Made by a program: the position numbers and the translations under genes. Shown here piece by piece: positions 54,116-64,000 of a stretch of DNA of 64,000 nucleotides. The stretch lies in contig CAJHNH020008433.1 in NCBI GenBank assembly GCA_905116865.2, positions 261,001-325,000 of the forward strand. The letters are read 5' to 3'. Source of the stretch: Candidula unifasciata. Taxonomy: Eukaryota > Mollusca > Gastropoda > Stylommatophora > Geomitridae. Numbering within the stretch: position 1 is the stretch's first letter; each line of letters begins with the position of its first letter. The notes beneath the pieces were generated by a model, which had not been told where the DNA came from, did no database searches, and saw only the letters and a program-made list of their open reading frames with translations.

Positions 54116-55012
54116 TAATCTGTGTCAGAACTGACTGAAAGTACACGAGACAGAAGGTTGTGGATAGACATGACTACCAACACCACACGACATGGACTAT
54201 TGGTAATCATCTGTTTCAGAACTGATTAAAGTACACGAAACAGAAGTTTGTGGATAGACATGTCTACCAACGCCACAGGGCGTGACTATGGAAGATCATC
54301 TTTGTCAGAAGTGATTGAAAGTACACGAGACTGAAGGTTGTGGATAGACATGACTACCAACGCCACAGGGCGTGACTATGGAAGATCATCTGTGTCTGAG
54401 TTGATTGAAAGTACACGAGACAGAAGTTTGTGGATAGACATGTCTACCAACGCCACAGGGCGTGACTATGGAAGATCATCTGTGTCTGAGTTGATTGAAA
54501 GTAAACGAGACAGAAGTTTGTGGATAGACATGTCTACCAACGCCACAGGGCGTGACTATGGAAGATCATCTGTGTCTGAGTTGATTGAAAGTAAACGAGA
54601 CAGAAGTTTGTGGATAGACATGTCTACCAACGCCACAGGGCGTGACTATGGAAGATCATCTGTGTCTGAGTTGATTGAAAGTAAACGAGACAGAAGTTTG
54701 TGGGTAGACATGACTACCAACGCCACAGGGCGTGACTATGGAAGATCATCTGTGTCAGAAGTGATTGAAAGTACACGAGACAGAAGTGTTTGGATAGACA
54801 TGACTACCAACGCCACAGGACGTGACTATGGAAGATCATCTTTGTCAGAACTGACTGAAAGTACACGTGACAGAAGGCTGTGGAAAGACGTGCCGTCCAA
54901 CGCCACAGGACGTGACTTTGGAAGATCATCTTTGTCAGAACTAACTGAAAGTACACGTGACATAAGGCTGTGGAAAGACATGCCGTCCAACTCCACACGG
55001 CATAAACTATAA
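54116..55012 (+). repeat. 90-bp minisatellite, about 10 units, grown from the LINE-B end
   Basis: Units of exactly 90 bp (30 codons) carry TTGATTGAAAGTACACGAGA, GTGGATAGACATGACTACC, AACGCCACAGGGCGTGAC and TATGGAAGATCATCTGTGTC. Because 90 is divisible by three, a 224-residue frame stays open (WIDMTTNATGRDYGRSSVSE repeats). The last units drift back toward the LINE-B terminal sequence (CCACACGGCATAAACTATAAG). Confidence 0.93.
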
Positions 55013-55199
55013 GAAAAAGAACCTTTATTGTCCCAGAAGGATGTTAGACCATGCCACGTTTAACTCTCTTTATGTATGCGCCTTTCATTTCCTCAAATCT
55101 TTGGATACCAGATTAGTATGTAACTGATCATATTCGACAATGTGTCTTGACTGTAACTGATCCGTGTTTCGGTCAGAGTGAATTAAAATAGAAACATTA

Positions 55200-56260
55200 T
55201 ACTAGAGCAACAGTTAGTGTAGCAGTTACGGTGGAGTATACAGTGTATTGATAGAGTATCAACTTTCAGAAGCACAGATGGGCTTTCGACAAACAGAAGC
55301 TTCACATATGTCATTGATACATTGAGACAGCTTTCGGAGATGGCAATAGAACACGATAAGACACGTTTGTTAACATTCATAGAGCGGAAAGGAATATGTT
55401 GTGTGAGTGTAAGGGGGAAAAGGGAATCAGAAGTAATTTCATTAATATTTACAAAAGCCTGTACACACATAGTAAATGCTGCATATGTTCAAAGGCAGGA
55501 CTGTCAAGAACTGTTATAGTGAACTTTGATGTGCGTCAGGGCTGTGCACTATCACCGCTTCTCTCAATAACATACATGGATACCGTATGTAAGGAAACGA
55601 GCTTTAATCAAGAAGAAGATATTACAAACTTACTATTCGCCGACAACCAGGTACTCATAGCAAAAAGTACGGAAAGCCACCTAAATCAAATTAGCAACAA
55701 CGGGGAGGAAAATAATATGGGGGCAACTATCTCCTCTGTTGACACACTAGCAAATACCCTGGAGTACTAAAGAAAATCTTATCAGAACTATTTCTGGGCC
55801 AACACAATGCTATCAGAGCCAAACGTGGACACTTACATACTCCAATAAAAGTAAAATTCTGACAACAGAGATGGAATGCCTTAGAAGAGCTGCAGGAGTT
55901 TCAAGGAAAGACATAATACGAAATCACGAAATGAGACGAATGCTAGGAATAAAGCCAGTCTTTCAAGTCATCAGACAACAACAAATGAAATGATTTGAAC
56001 ACCTTACAAGAATGCCATGGTACTATCTACCACAGCAAGCTACACTACAACTACAACGGGTATAGAGCGAGTGGAAGACCTCGGAAAAAATGTAGTGAAG
56101 GCATTAGGAACAGCCTTACAGAAATGAACATCAGTCTTATTAGTGCTTTTGACAAAGCTCATCAACGAATGTTACATCTCCCCTTCCCCCCCCCCCCCAT
56201 CCCCCCCCCCCCGACACTTTACTGAGGTACAAGGTGGAAGAGAAGAAAAAGAAGAAGGTT
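55200..56260 (+). pseudogene. LINE-D reverse transcriptase relic and C-terminus
   Basis: Broken frames give SEAQMGFRQTEA (RT motif 2), NFDVRQGCALSPLLS (motif 4) and NLLFADNQVLIA (motif 5). The second catalytic Asp of FADD is replaced by Asn, so the relic is dead even apart from the frame damage. Downstream are MECLRRAAGVSRKDIIRNHE, MRRMLGIKPVFQVIRQQQM and a SGRPRKKCSEGIRNSL tail. The end is G/C-homopolymer rich and then GGTGGAAGAGAAGAAAAAG. An unrelated-looking 170-bp stretch precedes the giant GAA run. Confidence 0.78.
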
Positions 56261-56428
56261 AGTGTATAACAATCAGGTCTTTTTTCTTGTGGAACCGGCA
56301 CCCATTTTATAGGCATCATTTTTCCGATATTTACGACAAAAGCTCCCGAATGGGAAGAAATGGTTAACAGTATGACGTGTTGTAAGTAGACCCTAACCAA
56401 CGCATCGCAAGTTGCTTGTCACTTAGCT

Positions 56429-57528
56429 GAAGAAGAAGAAGAAGAAGAAGAAGAAGAAGAAGAAGAAGAAGAAGAAGAAGAAGAAGAAGAAGAAGAAGAA
56501 GAAGAAGAAGAAGAAGAAGAAGAAGAAGAAGAAGAAGAAGAAGAAGAAGAAGAAGAAGAAGAAGAAGAAGAAGAAGAAAGAAGAAGAAGAAGAAGAAGAA
56601 GAAGAAGAAAGAAGAAGAAGAAGAAGAAGAAGAAGAAGAAGAAGAAGAAGAAGAAGAAGAAGAAGAAGAAGAAGAAGAAGAAGAAGAAGAAGAAGAAGAA
56701 GAAGAAGAAGCAGAAGAAGAAGAAGAAGAAGAAGAAGAAGAAGAAGAAGAAGAAGAAGAAGAAGAAGAAGAAGAAGAAGAAGAAGAAGAAGAAGAAGAAG
56801 AAGAAGAAAGAAGAAGAAGAAGAAGAAGAAAGAAGAAGAAGAAGAAGAAGAAGAAGAAGAAGAAGAAGAAAAGAAGAAGAAGAAGAAGAAGAAGAAGAAG
56901 AAGAAGAAAGAAGAAGAAGAATAGAAGAAGAAGAAGAAGAAGAAGAAGAAGAAGAGAAGAAGAAGAAGAAGAAGAAGAAGAAGAAGAAGAAGAAGAAGAA
57001 AGAAGAAGAAGAAGAAGAAGAAGAAGAGAAGAAGAAGAAGAAGAAGAAGAAGAAGAAGAAGAAGAAGAAGAAGAAGAAGAAGAAGAAGAAGAAGAAGAAG
57101 AAGAAAGAAGAAAGAAGAAAGAAGAAGAAGAAGAAGAAAGAAGAAGAAGAAGAAGAAGAAGAAGAAGAAGAAGAAGAAGAAAGAAGAAGAAGAAGAAGAA
57201 GAAAGAAGAAGAAGAAGAAGAAGAAGAAGAAGAAGAAGAAGAAGAAGAAGAAGAAGAAGAAGAAGAAGAAGAAGAAGAAGAAGAAGAAGAAGAAGAAGAA
57301 GAAGAAGAAGAAGAAAGAAGAAGAAGAAGAAGAAGAAGAAGAAGAAGAAGAAGAAGAAGAAGAAGAAGAAGAAGAAGAAGAAGAAGAAGAAGAAGAAGAA
57401 GAAGAAGAAGAAGAAGAAGAAGAAGAAGAAGAAGAAGAAGAAGAAGAAGAAGAAGGAAGAAGAAGAAGAAAGAAGAAGAAAGAAGAAGAAGAAGAAGAAG
57501 AAAAGAAGAAGAAGAAGAAGAAGAAGAA

Positions 57529-57575
<47 letters not shown>

Positions 57576-58902
57576 AGAAGAAGAAGAAGAAGAAGAAGAA
57601 GAAGAAGAAGAGAAGAAGAAGAAGAAGAAGAAGAAGAAGAAGAAGAAGAGAGAGGAGGAGGAGGAGGAGGAGGAGGAGGAGGAGGAGGAGGAGGGAGGAG
57701 GAGGAGGAGGAGGAGGAGGAGGAGGAGGAGGAGAGGAGGAGGAGGAGGAGGAGGAGGAGGAGGAGGGGAGGAGGAGGAGGAGGAGGAGAAGAAGAAGAAG
57801 AAGAAGAAGAAGAAGAAGAAGAAGAAGAAGAAAGAAGAAGAAGAAGAAGAAGAAGAAGAAGAAAGAAGAAGAAGAAGAAGAAGAAGAAGAAGAAGAAGAA
57901 GAAGAAGAAGAAGAAGAAGAAGAAGAAGAAAGAAGAAGAAGAAGAAGAAGAAGAAGAAGAAGAAGAAGAAGAAGAAGAAGAAGAAGAAAGAAGAAGAAGA
58001 AGAAGAAGAAGAAGAAGAAGAAGAAGAAGAAGAAGAGAAGAAGAAGAAGAAGAAGAAGAAGAAGAAGAAGAAGAAGAAGAAGAAGAAAGAAGAAGAAGAA
58101 GAAGAAGAAGAAGAAGAAGAAGAAGAAGAAGAAGAAGAAGAAGAAGAAGAAGAAGAAGAAGAAGAAGAAGAAGAAGAAGAAGAAGAAGAAGAAGAAGAAG
58201 AAGAAGAAGAAGAAGAGAAGAAGAAGAAGAAGAAGAAGAAGAAGAAGAAGAAGAAGAAGAAGAAGAAGAAGAAGAAGAAGAAGAAGAAAGAAGAAGAAGA
58301 AGAAGAAGAAGAAGAAGAAGAAGAAGAAGAAGAAGAAGAAGAAGAAGAAGAAGAAGAAGAAGAAGAAGAAGAAGCTCGAAGAAGAAGAAGAAGAAGAAGA
58401 GAAGAAGAAGAAGAAGAAGAAGAAGAAGAAGAAGAAGAAGAAGAAGAAGAAGAAGAAGAAGAAGAAGAAGAAGAAGAAGAGAAGAAGAAGAAGAAGAAGA
58501 AGAAGAAGAAGAAGAAGAAGAAGAAGAAGAAGAAGAAGAAGAAGAAGAAGAAGAAGAAGAAGAAGAAGAAGAAGAAGAAGAAGAAGAAGAAGAAGAAGAA
58601 GAAGAAGAAGAAGAAGAAGAAGAAGAAGAAGAAGAAGAAGAAGAAGAAGAAGAAGAAGAAGAAAGAAGAAGAAGAAGAAGAAGAAGAAGAAGAAGAAGAA
58701 GAAGAAGAAGAAGAAGAAGAAGAAAGAAGAAGAAGAAGAAGAAGAAGAAGAAGAGAAGAAGAAGAAGAAGAAGAAAGAAGAAGAAGAAGAAGAAGAAGAA
58801 GAAGAAGAAGAAGAAGAAGAAGAAGAAGAAGAAGAAGAAGAAGAAGAAGAAGAAGAAGAAGAAGAAGAAGAAGAAGAAGAAGAAGAAGAAGAAGAAGAAG
58901 AA
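56429..58902 (+). repeat. Giant (GAA)n tract, 2.47 kb
   Basis: Purine-only except for a handful of interruptions: CAG near 56710, ATAG near 56921, CTCG at 58375. Frequent GAAA and GAGA slips divide it into blocks. On the plus strand it is nearly all A and G, so it can form intramolecular triplex. It is far longer than the other microsatellites here. Confidence 0.97.
57650..57788 (+). repeat. (GGA)n island inside the GAA tract
   Basis: About 45 GGA triplets with a few slips and sharp borders with GAA on both sides. It points to a single expanded variant or an inserted block. Confidence 0.95.
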
Positions 58903-59084
58903 TCTCAGGATGGTATGCTCAACGTTTAGGCATCAGCCCAGAGGGGACAAATCAATCGATCGAGCGGAGTTGCTGATTAAGCAAAACTGACATAAATCGT
59001 GATTCAGGTGACTTTCGGAAGAACAACTTTGATGGTGGAAGAGTGAAAGTAATGTTGACCATATCACGTATAGAGTGCCATCAC

Positions 59085-61535
59085 ACATAGAGTGAGTGCC
59101 CTTTTGTGGCTTGGCAAACTGTGACGATAACGTGATGAAAAGTTATATTGACGCCATCACACATAGAGTGAGTGTCCTTTTGTGGGTTGGCAAACTGTAA
59201 CGATAAAGTAGTGACAAGTTATATTGACGCCATCACACATCGAGTGAGTGTCCTTTTGTGGGTTAGCAAACTGACGATAAAGTGATGAAAAGTTATATTG
59301 ACGCCATCACACATAGAGTGAGTGTCCTTTTGTGGGTTAGCAAACTGTGACGATAAAGTGATGAAAAGTTATATTGACGTCATCACACATAGAGTGCCCT
59401 TTTGTGGGTTAGCAAACTGTGACGATAAAGTGATGAAAAGTTATATTGACGTCATCACACACAGAGTGAGTGTCCTTTTGTGGGTATGCAAACTGTGACG
59501 ATAAAGTGATGAAAAGTTATATTGACGTCATCACACATAGAGTGCCCTTTTGTGGGTTAGCAAACTGTGACGATAAAGTGATGAAAAGTTATATTGACGT
59601 CATCACACATAGAGTGAGTGTCCTTTTGTGGGTTACCAAACTGACGATAAAGTGATGAAAAGTTATATTGACGTCATCACACATTGAGTGCCCTTTTGTG
59701 GGTTAGCAAACTGTGACGATAAAGTGATGAAATGTTATATTGATGCCATCACACGTAGAGTGCCTTTTTGTGGGTTTCAAACTGTGACGATAAAGTAATG
59801 AAAATTTATATTGACGCCATCACACATAGAGTGCCATTTTGTGGGTTAGCAAACTGTGACGATAAAGTGATGAAATGTTATATTGACGCCATCACATATA
59901 GAGTGCCCTTTTGTAGGTTAGCAAACTGTGACGATAAAGTGATCAACAGTTATATTGACGTCATCACACATAGAGTGCCCTTTTGTGGGTTAGCAAACTG
60001 TGACGATAAAGTAATGAAAGGTTATATTGACGCCATCACACATAGAGTGCCCTTTTGTGGGTTGGCAAACTGTGACAATAAAGTAATGAAAAGTTATATT
60101 GACGTCATCACACATAGAGTGCCCTTTTGTGGGTTAGCAAACTGTGACGATAAAGTAAGGTTATATTGACGTCATCACACATAGAGTGCCATTTTGTGGG
60201 TTAGCAAACTGTGACGATAAAGTAAAGTTATATTGACGTCATCACACATAGAGTGCCCTTTTGTGGGTTAGCAAACTGTGACAATAAAGTAATGAAAAGT
60301 TATATTGACGCCATCACACATAGAGTGCCCTTTTGTGGGTTAGCAAACTGTGACGATAAAGTAATGAAAAGTTATATTGACGCCATCACACATAGAGTGC
60401 CTTTTTGTGGGTTGGACAAATGTGACGATAAAGTAATTAAAATTTATATTGACGCCATCACACATAGAGTGCCATCTTGTGGGTTAGCAAACTGTGACGA
60501 TAAAGTGATGAAATGTTATATTGACGCCATCACATATAGAGTGCCCTTTTGTAGGTTAGCAAACTGTGACGATAAAGTGATCAACCCTTATATTGACGTC
60601 ATCACACATAGAGTGCCCTTTTGTGGGTTAGCAAACTGTGACGATAAAGTAATGTAAAGTTATATTGACGCCATCACACATAGAGTGCCCTTTTGTGGGT
60701 TTGCAAACTGTGACAATAAAGTAATGAAAAGTTATATTGACGTCATCACACATAGAGTGCCCTTTTGTGGGTTAGCAAACTGTGACGATAAAGTAATGAA
60801 AAGTTATATTGACGCCATCACACATAGAGTGCCTTTTTGTGGGTTGGACAAATGTGACGATAAAGTAATTAAAATTTATATTGACGCCATCACACATAGA
60901 GTGCCATCTTGTGGGTTAGCAAACTGTGACGATAAAGTGATGAAATGTTATATTGACGCCATCACATATAGAGTGCCCTTTTGTAGGTTAGCAAACTGTG
61001 ACGATAAAGTGATCAACCCTTATATTGACGTCATCACACATAGAGTGCCCTTTTGTGGGTTAGCAAACTGTGACGATAAAGTAATGTAAAGTTATATTGA
61101 CGCCATCACACATAGAGTGCCCTTTTGTGGGTTTGCAAACTGTGACAATAAAGTAATGAAAAGTTATATTGACGTCATCACACATAGAGTGCCCTTTTGT
61201 GGGTTGGCAAACTGTGACAATAAAGTAATGAAAAGTTATATTGACGTCATCACACATAGAGTGCCATTTTGTGGGTTAGCATACTGTGACGATAAAGTAA
61301 AGTTATATTGACGTCATCACACATAGAGTGCCCTTTTGTGGGTTAGCAAACTGTGACAATAAAGTAATGAAAAGTTATATTGACGCCATCAAACACAGAG
61401 TGCCTTTTTGTGGGTTGGACAAATGTGACTATAAAGTGATGAAAAGTAATATTGACGCCATCACACATGGAGTGCCTTTTTGTGGGTTGGAAAACTGTGA
61501 CGATAAAGTGATGAAAGTACTGTTGACCACATCAC
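59085..61535 (+). repeat. 72-bp minisatellite, about 34 units, with 432-bp higher-order repeat
   Basis: The unit has ATAGAGTGCCCTTTTGTGGG, TTAGCAAACTGTGACGATAA, AGTGATGAAAAGTTATATT and GACGTCATCACAC. It is 24 codons long (YIDVITHRVPFCGLANCDDK and VMKS), hence repeated open frames. 60253-60684 and 60685-61116 are nearly identical six-unit blocks, and a partial third follows. A subset near the start has an extra GAGT step (GAGTGAGTGTCC), and some units are short by 6 bp. Confidence 0.96.
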
Positions 61536-61799
61536 CCAAGTAGAGTCAGGTGGTCTGCATCAGTGTATTCAACCTGAATAGATAGTTAGGGTCTGAGGAA
61601 AATGGCGCTGCGGGGAGTCACCAGGGAATCTGGGGACGCTCAACACTCAGACAAAGGCGAGACCAAAAAGCAGACAGTTTCTAGTACCATTGAATTTTGA
61701 AAGCTCTGCTACCTGCTGACGGTGGGAACGCAGTGTTAATGGGAAAATTGCATAACGTGAGTGTTACGTACACAGCTAATTATCAATTCTGACTCAATT
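61536..61799. other. Unassigned sequence
   Basis: Begins with TGTTGACCACATCACCCAAG, a SINE-C-like phrase at the array exit, then nothing recognised. Confidence 0.45.
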
Positions 61800-61895
61800 G
61801 TACGCAGACTGTTGGTTTCTTGCCTCTTATGCTTCGAAGGAAGCTAACAGTTAGTCGACTTCTACGACATGCTTGTAGGGAAGGCAGTGGGGACT
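61800..61895 (-). mobile_element. SINE-B 5' fragment
   Basis: On the minus strand: CCCCACTGCCTTCCCTACAA, GCATGTCGTAGAAGTCGACT, AGCTTCCTTCGAAGC and GGCAAGAAACCAACAGTC. The 3' half is missing. Confidence 0.75.
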
Positions 61896-62209
61896 ACATT
61901 GCGCTACAAAGCTTCAGGTGAAAACGGAGCTCTGTACACTTTGTATCACCATGTTGGTATTTTTAAGAATATTTTAATTTCGAAGTACTTTCCCCATTTT
62001 CCTTTGCCATCTGTTACCCATAACAACGGTTGCTATGAGAGTCGACTTTTGAGCACGATTAGCGTTATTTCGTGACCCCATCTTGGATACGAGAGTACAT
62101 GTAAGATTGTCTAGATTTGGTATTAAGTGTAGATACAACAAGTAAGAACGCATGAGAAGAAGCTTTATCGTCGTCATCAATGTCTACTTTTGCTATTGAG
62201 CGGCGTGGT

Positions 62210-62410
62210 GAGGAATAATTTACGATTTATTGCTTGATAAGTAACAATTGCTGTTGTCATACCGCCTTGGTCCATTTTCTCCTAGGATGACCTCTTGCTT
62301 TCACATATGATCTTTAAAAGTGTAGCGCCTGAGTTTGTAGTTATTGGGGCTGCATTCTAACAAGGTGACTAAACCATTTGATCTTGTTTCTCAATGAATT
62401 TCGTGTATTA
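62210..62410 (-). pseudogene. LINE-D C-terminal fragment
   Basis: On the minus strand RNKIKWFSHLVRMQP, then GHPRRKW in another frame, matching KWFGHLVRMQP...GRPRRKW. Several frame breaks. Confidence 0.6.
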
Positions 62411-63335
62411 TGTTGTTCACACAGTCTATCTGATATAGTGAGTTCCGAAAGTCGTGACGAACTTTTAAAATGTTAAAGTTCGGCGTAAATTGTTGAAAAT
62501 TGGCGTGCAACTTGTTAATATCGATGCCCTTTAGGGAAAATAATTATAATTTAAACAAACATCTAATTGAGTTTAACCTTTTTTGCGGTATTAAAAAAAA
62601 CCCCAAAAAAACCAGTTACTGATTCAGAGCATACAGTTAGCATGTTTACAATTAACAGAGTGACGCGAACTTTGCAAAAAGATCAAATTGAACGCGCAAT
62701 CGTTGTAAAAAGCCGAGGCGCACTTATTTTGAATTGTGTACTGTCATAATCTCATTTACATAATTGTAACTCACTTAATATGCGTTTCACTATTAGATAG
62801 GTGCCCCAAACAACAGAGCATGTACTCTAGAACTGCACCGAATTTGACACATTAAGGCAAACTTTTTAGCCAGAAAGAACAACAATGGAACGTAAACTCT
62901 ATAGACCACTAAATGAACTAACAACGACAGTGAAATTTATACAAGAGAAAAAATTGTTGATATAGACAGCTTATTTCAGGCGAACGAAAGAAGAAGAAGA
63001 AGACTATCAGATGGTCAGTTTTCCCCATTAGCCTCCCGTGAGCTAGATGAATCCAATATTTCGTTGTAAGCGGATAGGTTTTCAAAACAAAAACCATGCG
63101 TTGCTGCACAAGCGAATTGATTTCTAAAACAGTCTCCTCGCTTGTGGTTAAATAAAACGATTTGTTTCAGTTACTGCAGATTCTATTTTTTAGTGGGTAC
63201 AACTATTATTAGTCCGAAAAATATAAGGAAAATTCGCCGCTTTAAGAAAATAACAGCAACTTTGCAATAGTAAATTATAAAAACATAAGGGCATGGGAAG
63301 TCTCAGACCACAGTTGGAATATGACCATGACTGGA
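62411..63335. other. Unassigned sequence
   Basis: No gene recognised. A short GAAGAAGAAGAAG at 62990-63002 may be an orphan retroelement tail. Confidence 0.45.
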
Positions 63336-63339
63336 TTAT

Positions 63340-63590
63340 AGTGACAAAGAATGAAATGATTCGGCCATCTAGTAAGAATGCAGCCAGACCAGGCTTCATA
63401 TGAAAATTTTTACAGTAGAACATCTCGGAGGAAGGCAAGAGGAAGACCTGAAAAAAAAAAAAAAAAAAGTGAACAAATCCATCACTTAAGCCGCACGACA
63501 AGCGTAAGACAAATACAGAAAACCACGACACTGGGCGTGACCTGGTAACAGTGAGATGACAAAAGAAGAAGAAGAAGAGCAAGAGGGGAC
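63340..63590 (+). pseudogene. LINE-D 3' end with GAA tail
   Basis: FGHLVRMQPDQASYENFYSR, then RRKARGRPEKK before an A-run (18 A at 63450), then a broken tail and GTGAGATGACAAAAGAAGAAG at the 3' end. Confidence 0.7.
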
Positions 63591-63689
63591 TTTTGAAAGG
63601 CACATTTCTCACTTTGTCTTGGATGGCTAAGTTTGCGACCTTCCTCGGATATCTAATTTCACAGGATTTTAAGTAGGCTAGGTTTTGAT

Positions 63690-64000
63690 ATGTCCAAAGA
63701 GAAGAAGTGTACGATGTTTATATACAGCGCGTTACTAGAATTCTCAGAAATTATGCCTTGAGACGGGAGATTTCTGGTGTGATGGGAAATGAACAGGCGG
63801 ACAGACTGGCTGGCTTTGCACAACTTGGTGGAATAGTAATACATGATAAGGCAGAGAGTGTACAGTTCGGAGGAGAAGATGGATCACCACAGTCTGGCGA
63901 GAATGATGCAAGCGGGAGTGACGGGGTTCTGGCAAATGCTCAAAGCTCAGAGGGAAGGCAAGACGGACGTTTATTTAATCAGAATGCTACTGGCACCATT
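63690..64000 (+). pseudogene. LINE-E RNase H region, runs off the window
   Basis: VMGNEQADRLAGFAQLGGIV followed by IHDKAESVQFGGEDG matches the LINE-E fragments at 24.3 and 35.4 kb in sense orientation. The last bases (GGCAAGACGGACGTTTATTT) continue the same family, so the 3' end lies beyond 64000. Confidence 0.7.

Noticed and set aside
54338..55012. 224-residue frame as a possible repeat protein
   Set aside because: It is the tandem expansion of the LINE-B terminus in 90-bp units.
59377..61320. Claim that the TGACGTCA ladder is a working enhancer
   Set aside because: The octamer is simply part of a repeated unit; nothing nearby is a gene it could regulate. Kept only as an observation.
59470..61543. 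Repeated CGLANCDDKVMKSYIDVITHR frames that look like a Cys-containing repeat protein
   Set aside because: The unit is 72 bp so the frame stays open by arithmetic; units of 66 or 76 bp break it repeatedly, and there is no promoter or flanking coding sequence.

Overview
This window reads as non-coding, repeat-dominated nuclear DNA from an animal. I found no host protein gene, rRNA gene or intact tRNA gene. The content suggests a lophotrochozoan, most likely a mollusc (a gastropod is my guess): several decayed non-LTR retrotransposon (LINE) families, three tRNA-type SINE families, short hAT elements of the SPIN/URR1 type, and very many micro- and minisatellites. The species cannot be fixed from sequence alone. 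Element names used here (LINE-A to LINE-H, SINE-A to SINE-C) are local labels.

Layout. 1-975: plain flank. 976-9204: an 8.2-kb near-perfect palindrome with two ~3.9-kb arms and a ~385-bp spacer. The inner halves of the arms are a 26-bp minisatellite, and a third copy of that minisatellite follows at 9320-10200. A 99-bp segment is repeated at 5181 and 9203, and the second copy runs straight into an 18-base match to a tRNA-Pro primer-binding site. 10.2-12.7 kb: SINE and LINE pieces, including a LINE nested in a SINE with both target-site duplications preserved. 13.06-14.96 kb: a G-run minisatellite whose last unit flows into a SINE-B copy. 15-24.4 kb: MITEs, hAT elements, SINEs, and the best retrotransposon of the window, LINE-A, with a readable reverse transcriptase. 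24.4-28.8 kb: minisatellites of 24, 42 and 47 bp and a 480-bp CTTT run. 28.8-50 kb: LINE and SINE fragments mixed with more tandem arrays. 50-53 kb: CT-rich tandem DNA. 54.1-55.0 kb: a 90-bp minisatellite grown out of a LINE 3' end. 56.43-58.90 kb: a 2.47-kb (GAA)n tract. 59.1-61.5 kb: a 72-bp array with a 432-bp higher-order period. 61.8-64 kb: LINE remnants.

How the parts relate. The tandem arrays look born from the mobile elements. SINE-B and at least three LINE families end in short GAA or AAT runs, and many long GAA/AAT microsatellites sit at those ends. A 15-bp and a 90-bp minisatellite are expansions of LINE C-terminal coding sequence, and unexpanded relatives lie elsewhere in the window. 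The G-run array continues the 5' part of SINE-B. I regard this retroelement-to-tandem-repeat route, together with the palindrome, as the most interesting content. Most long open frames here are only repeats whose unit length, or three times it, is divisible by three.
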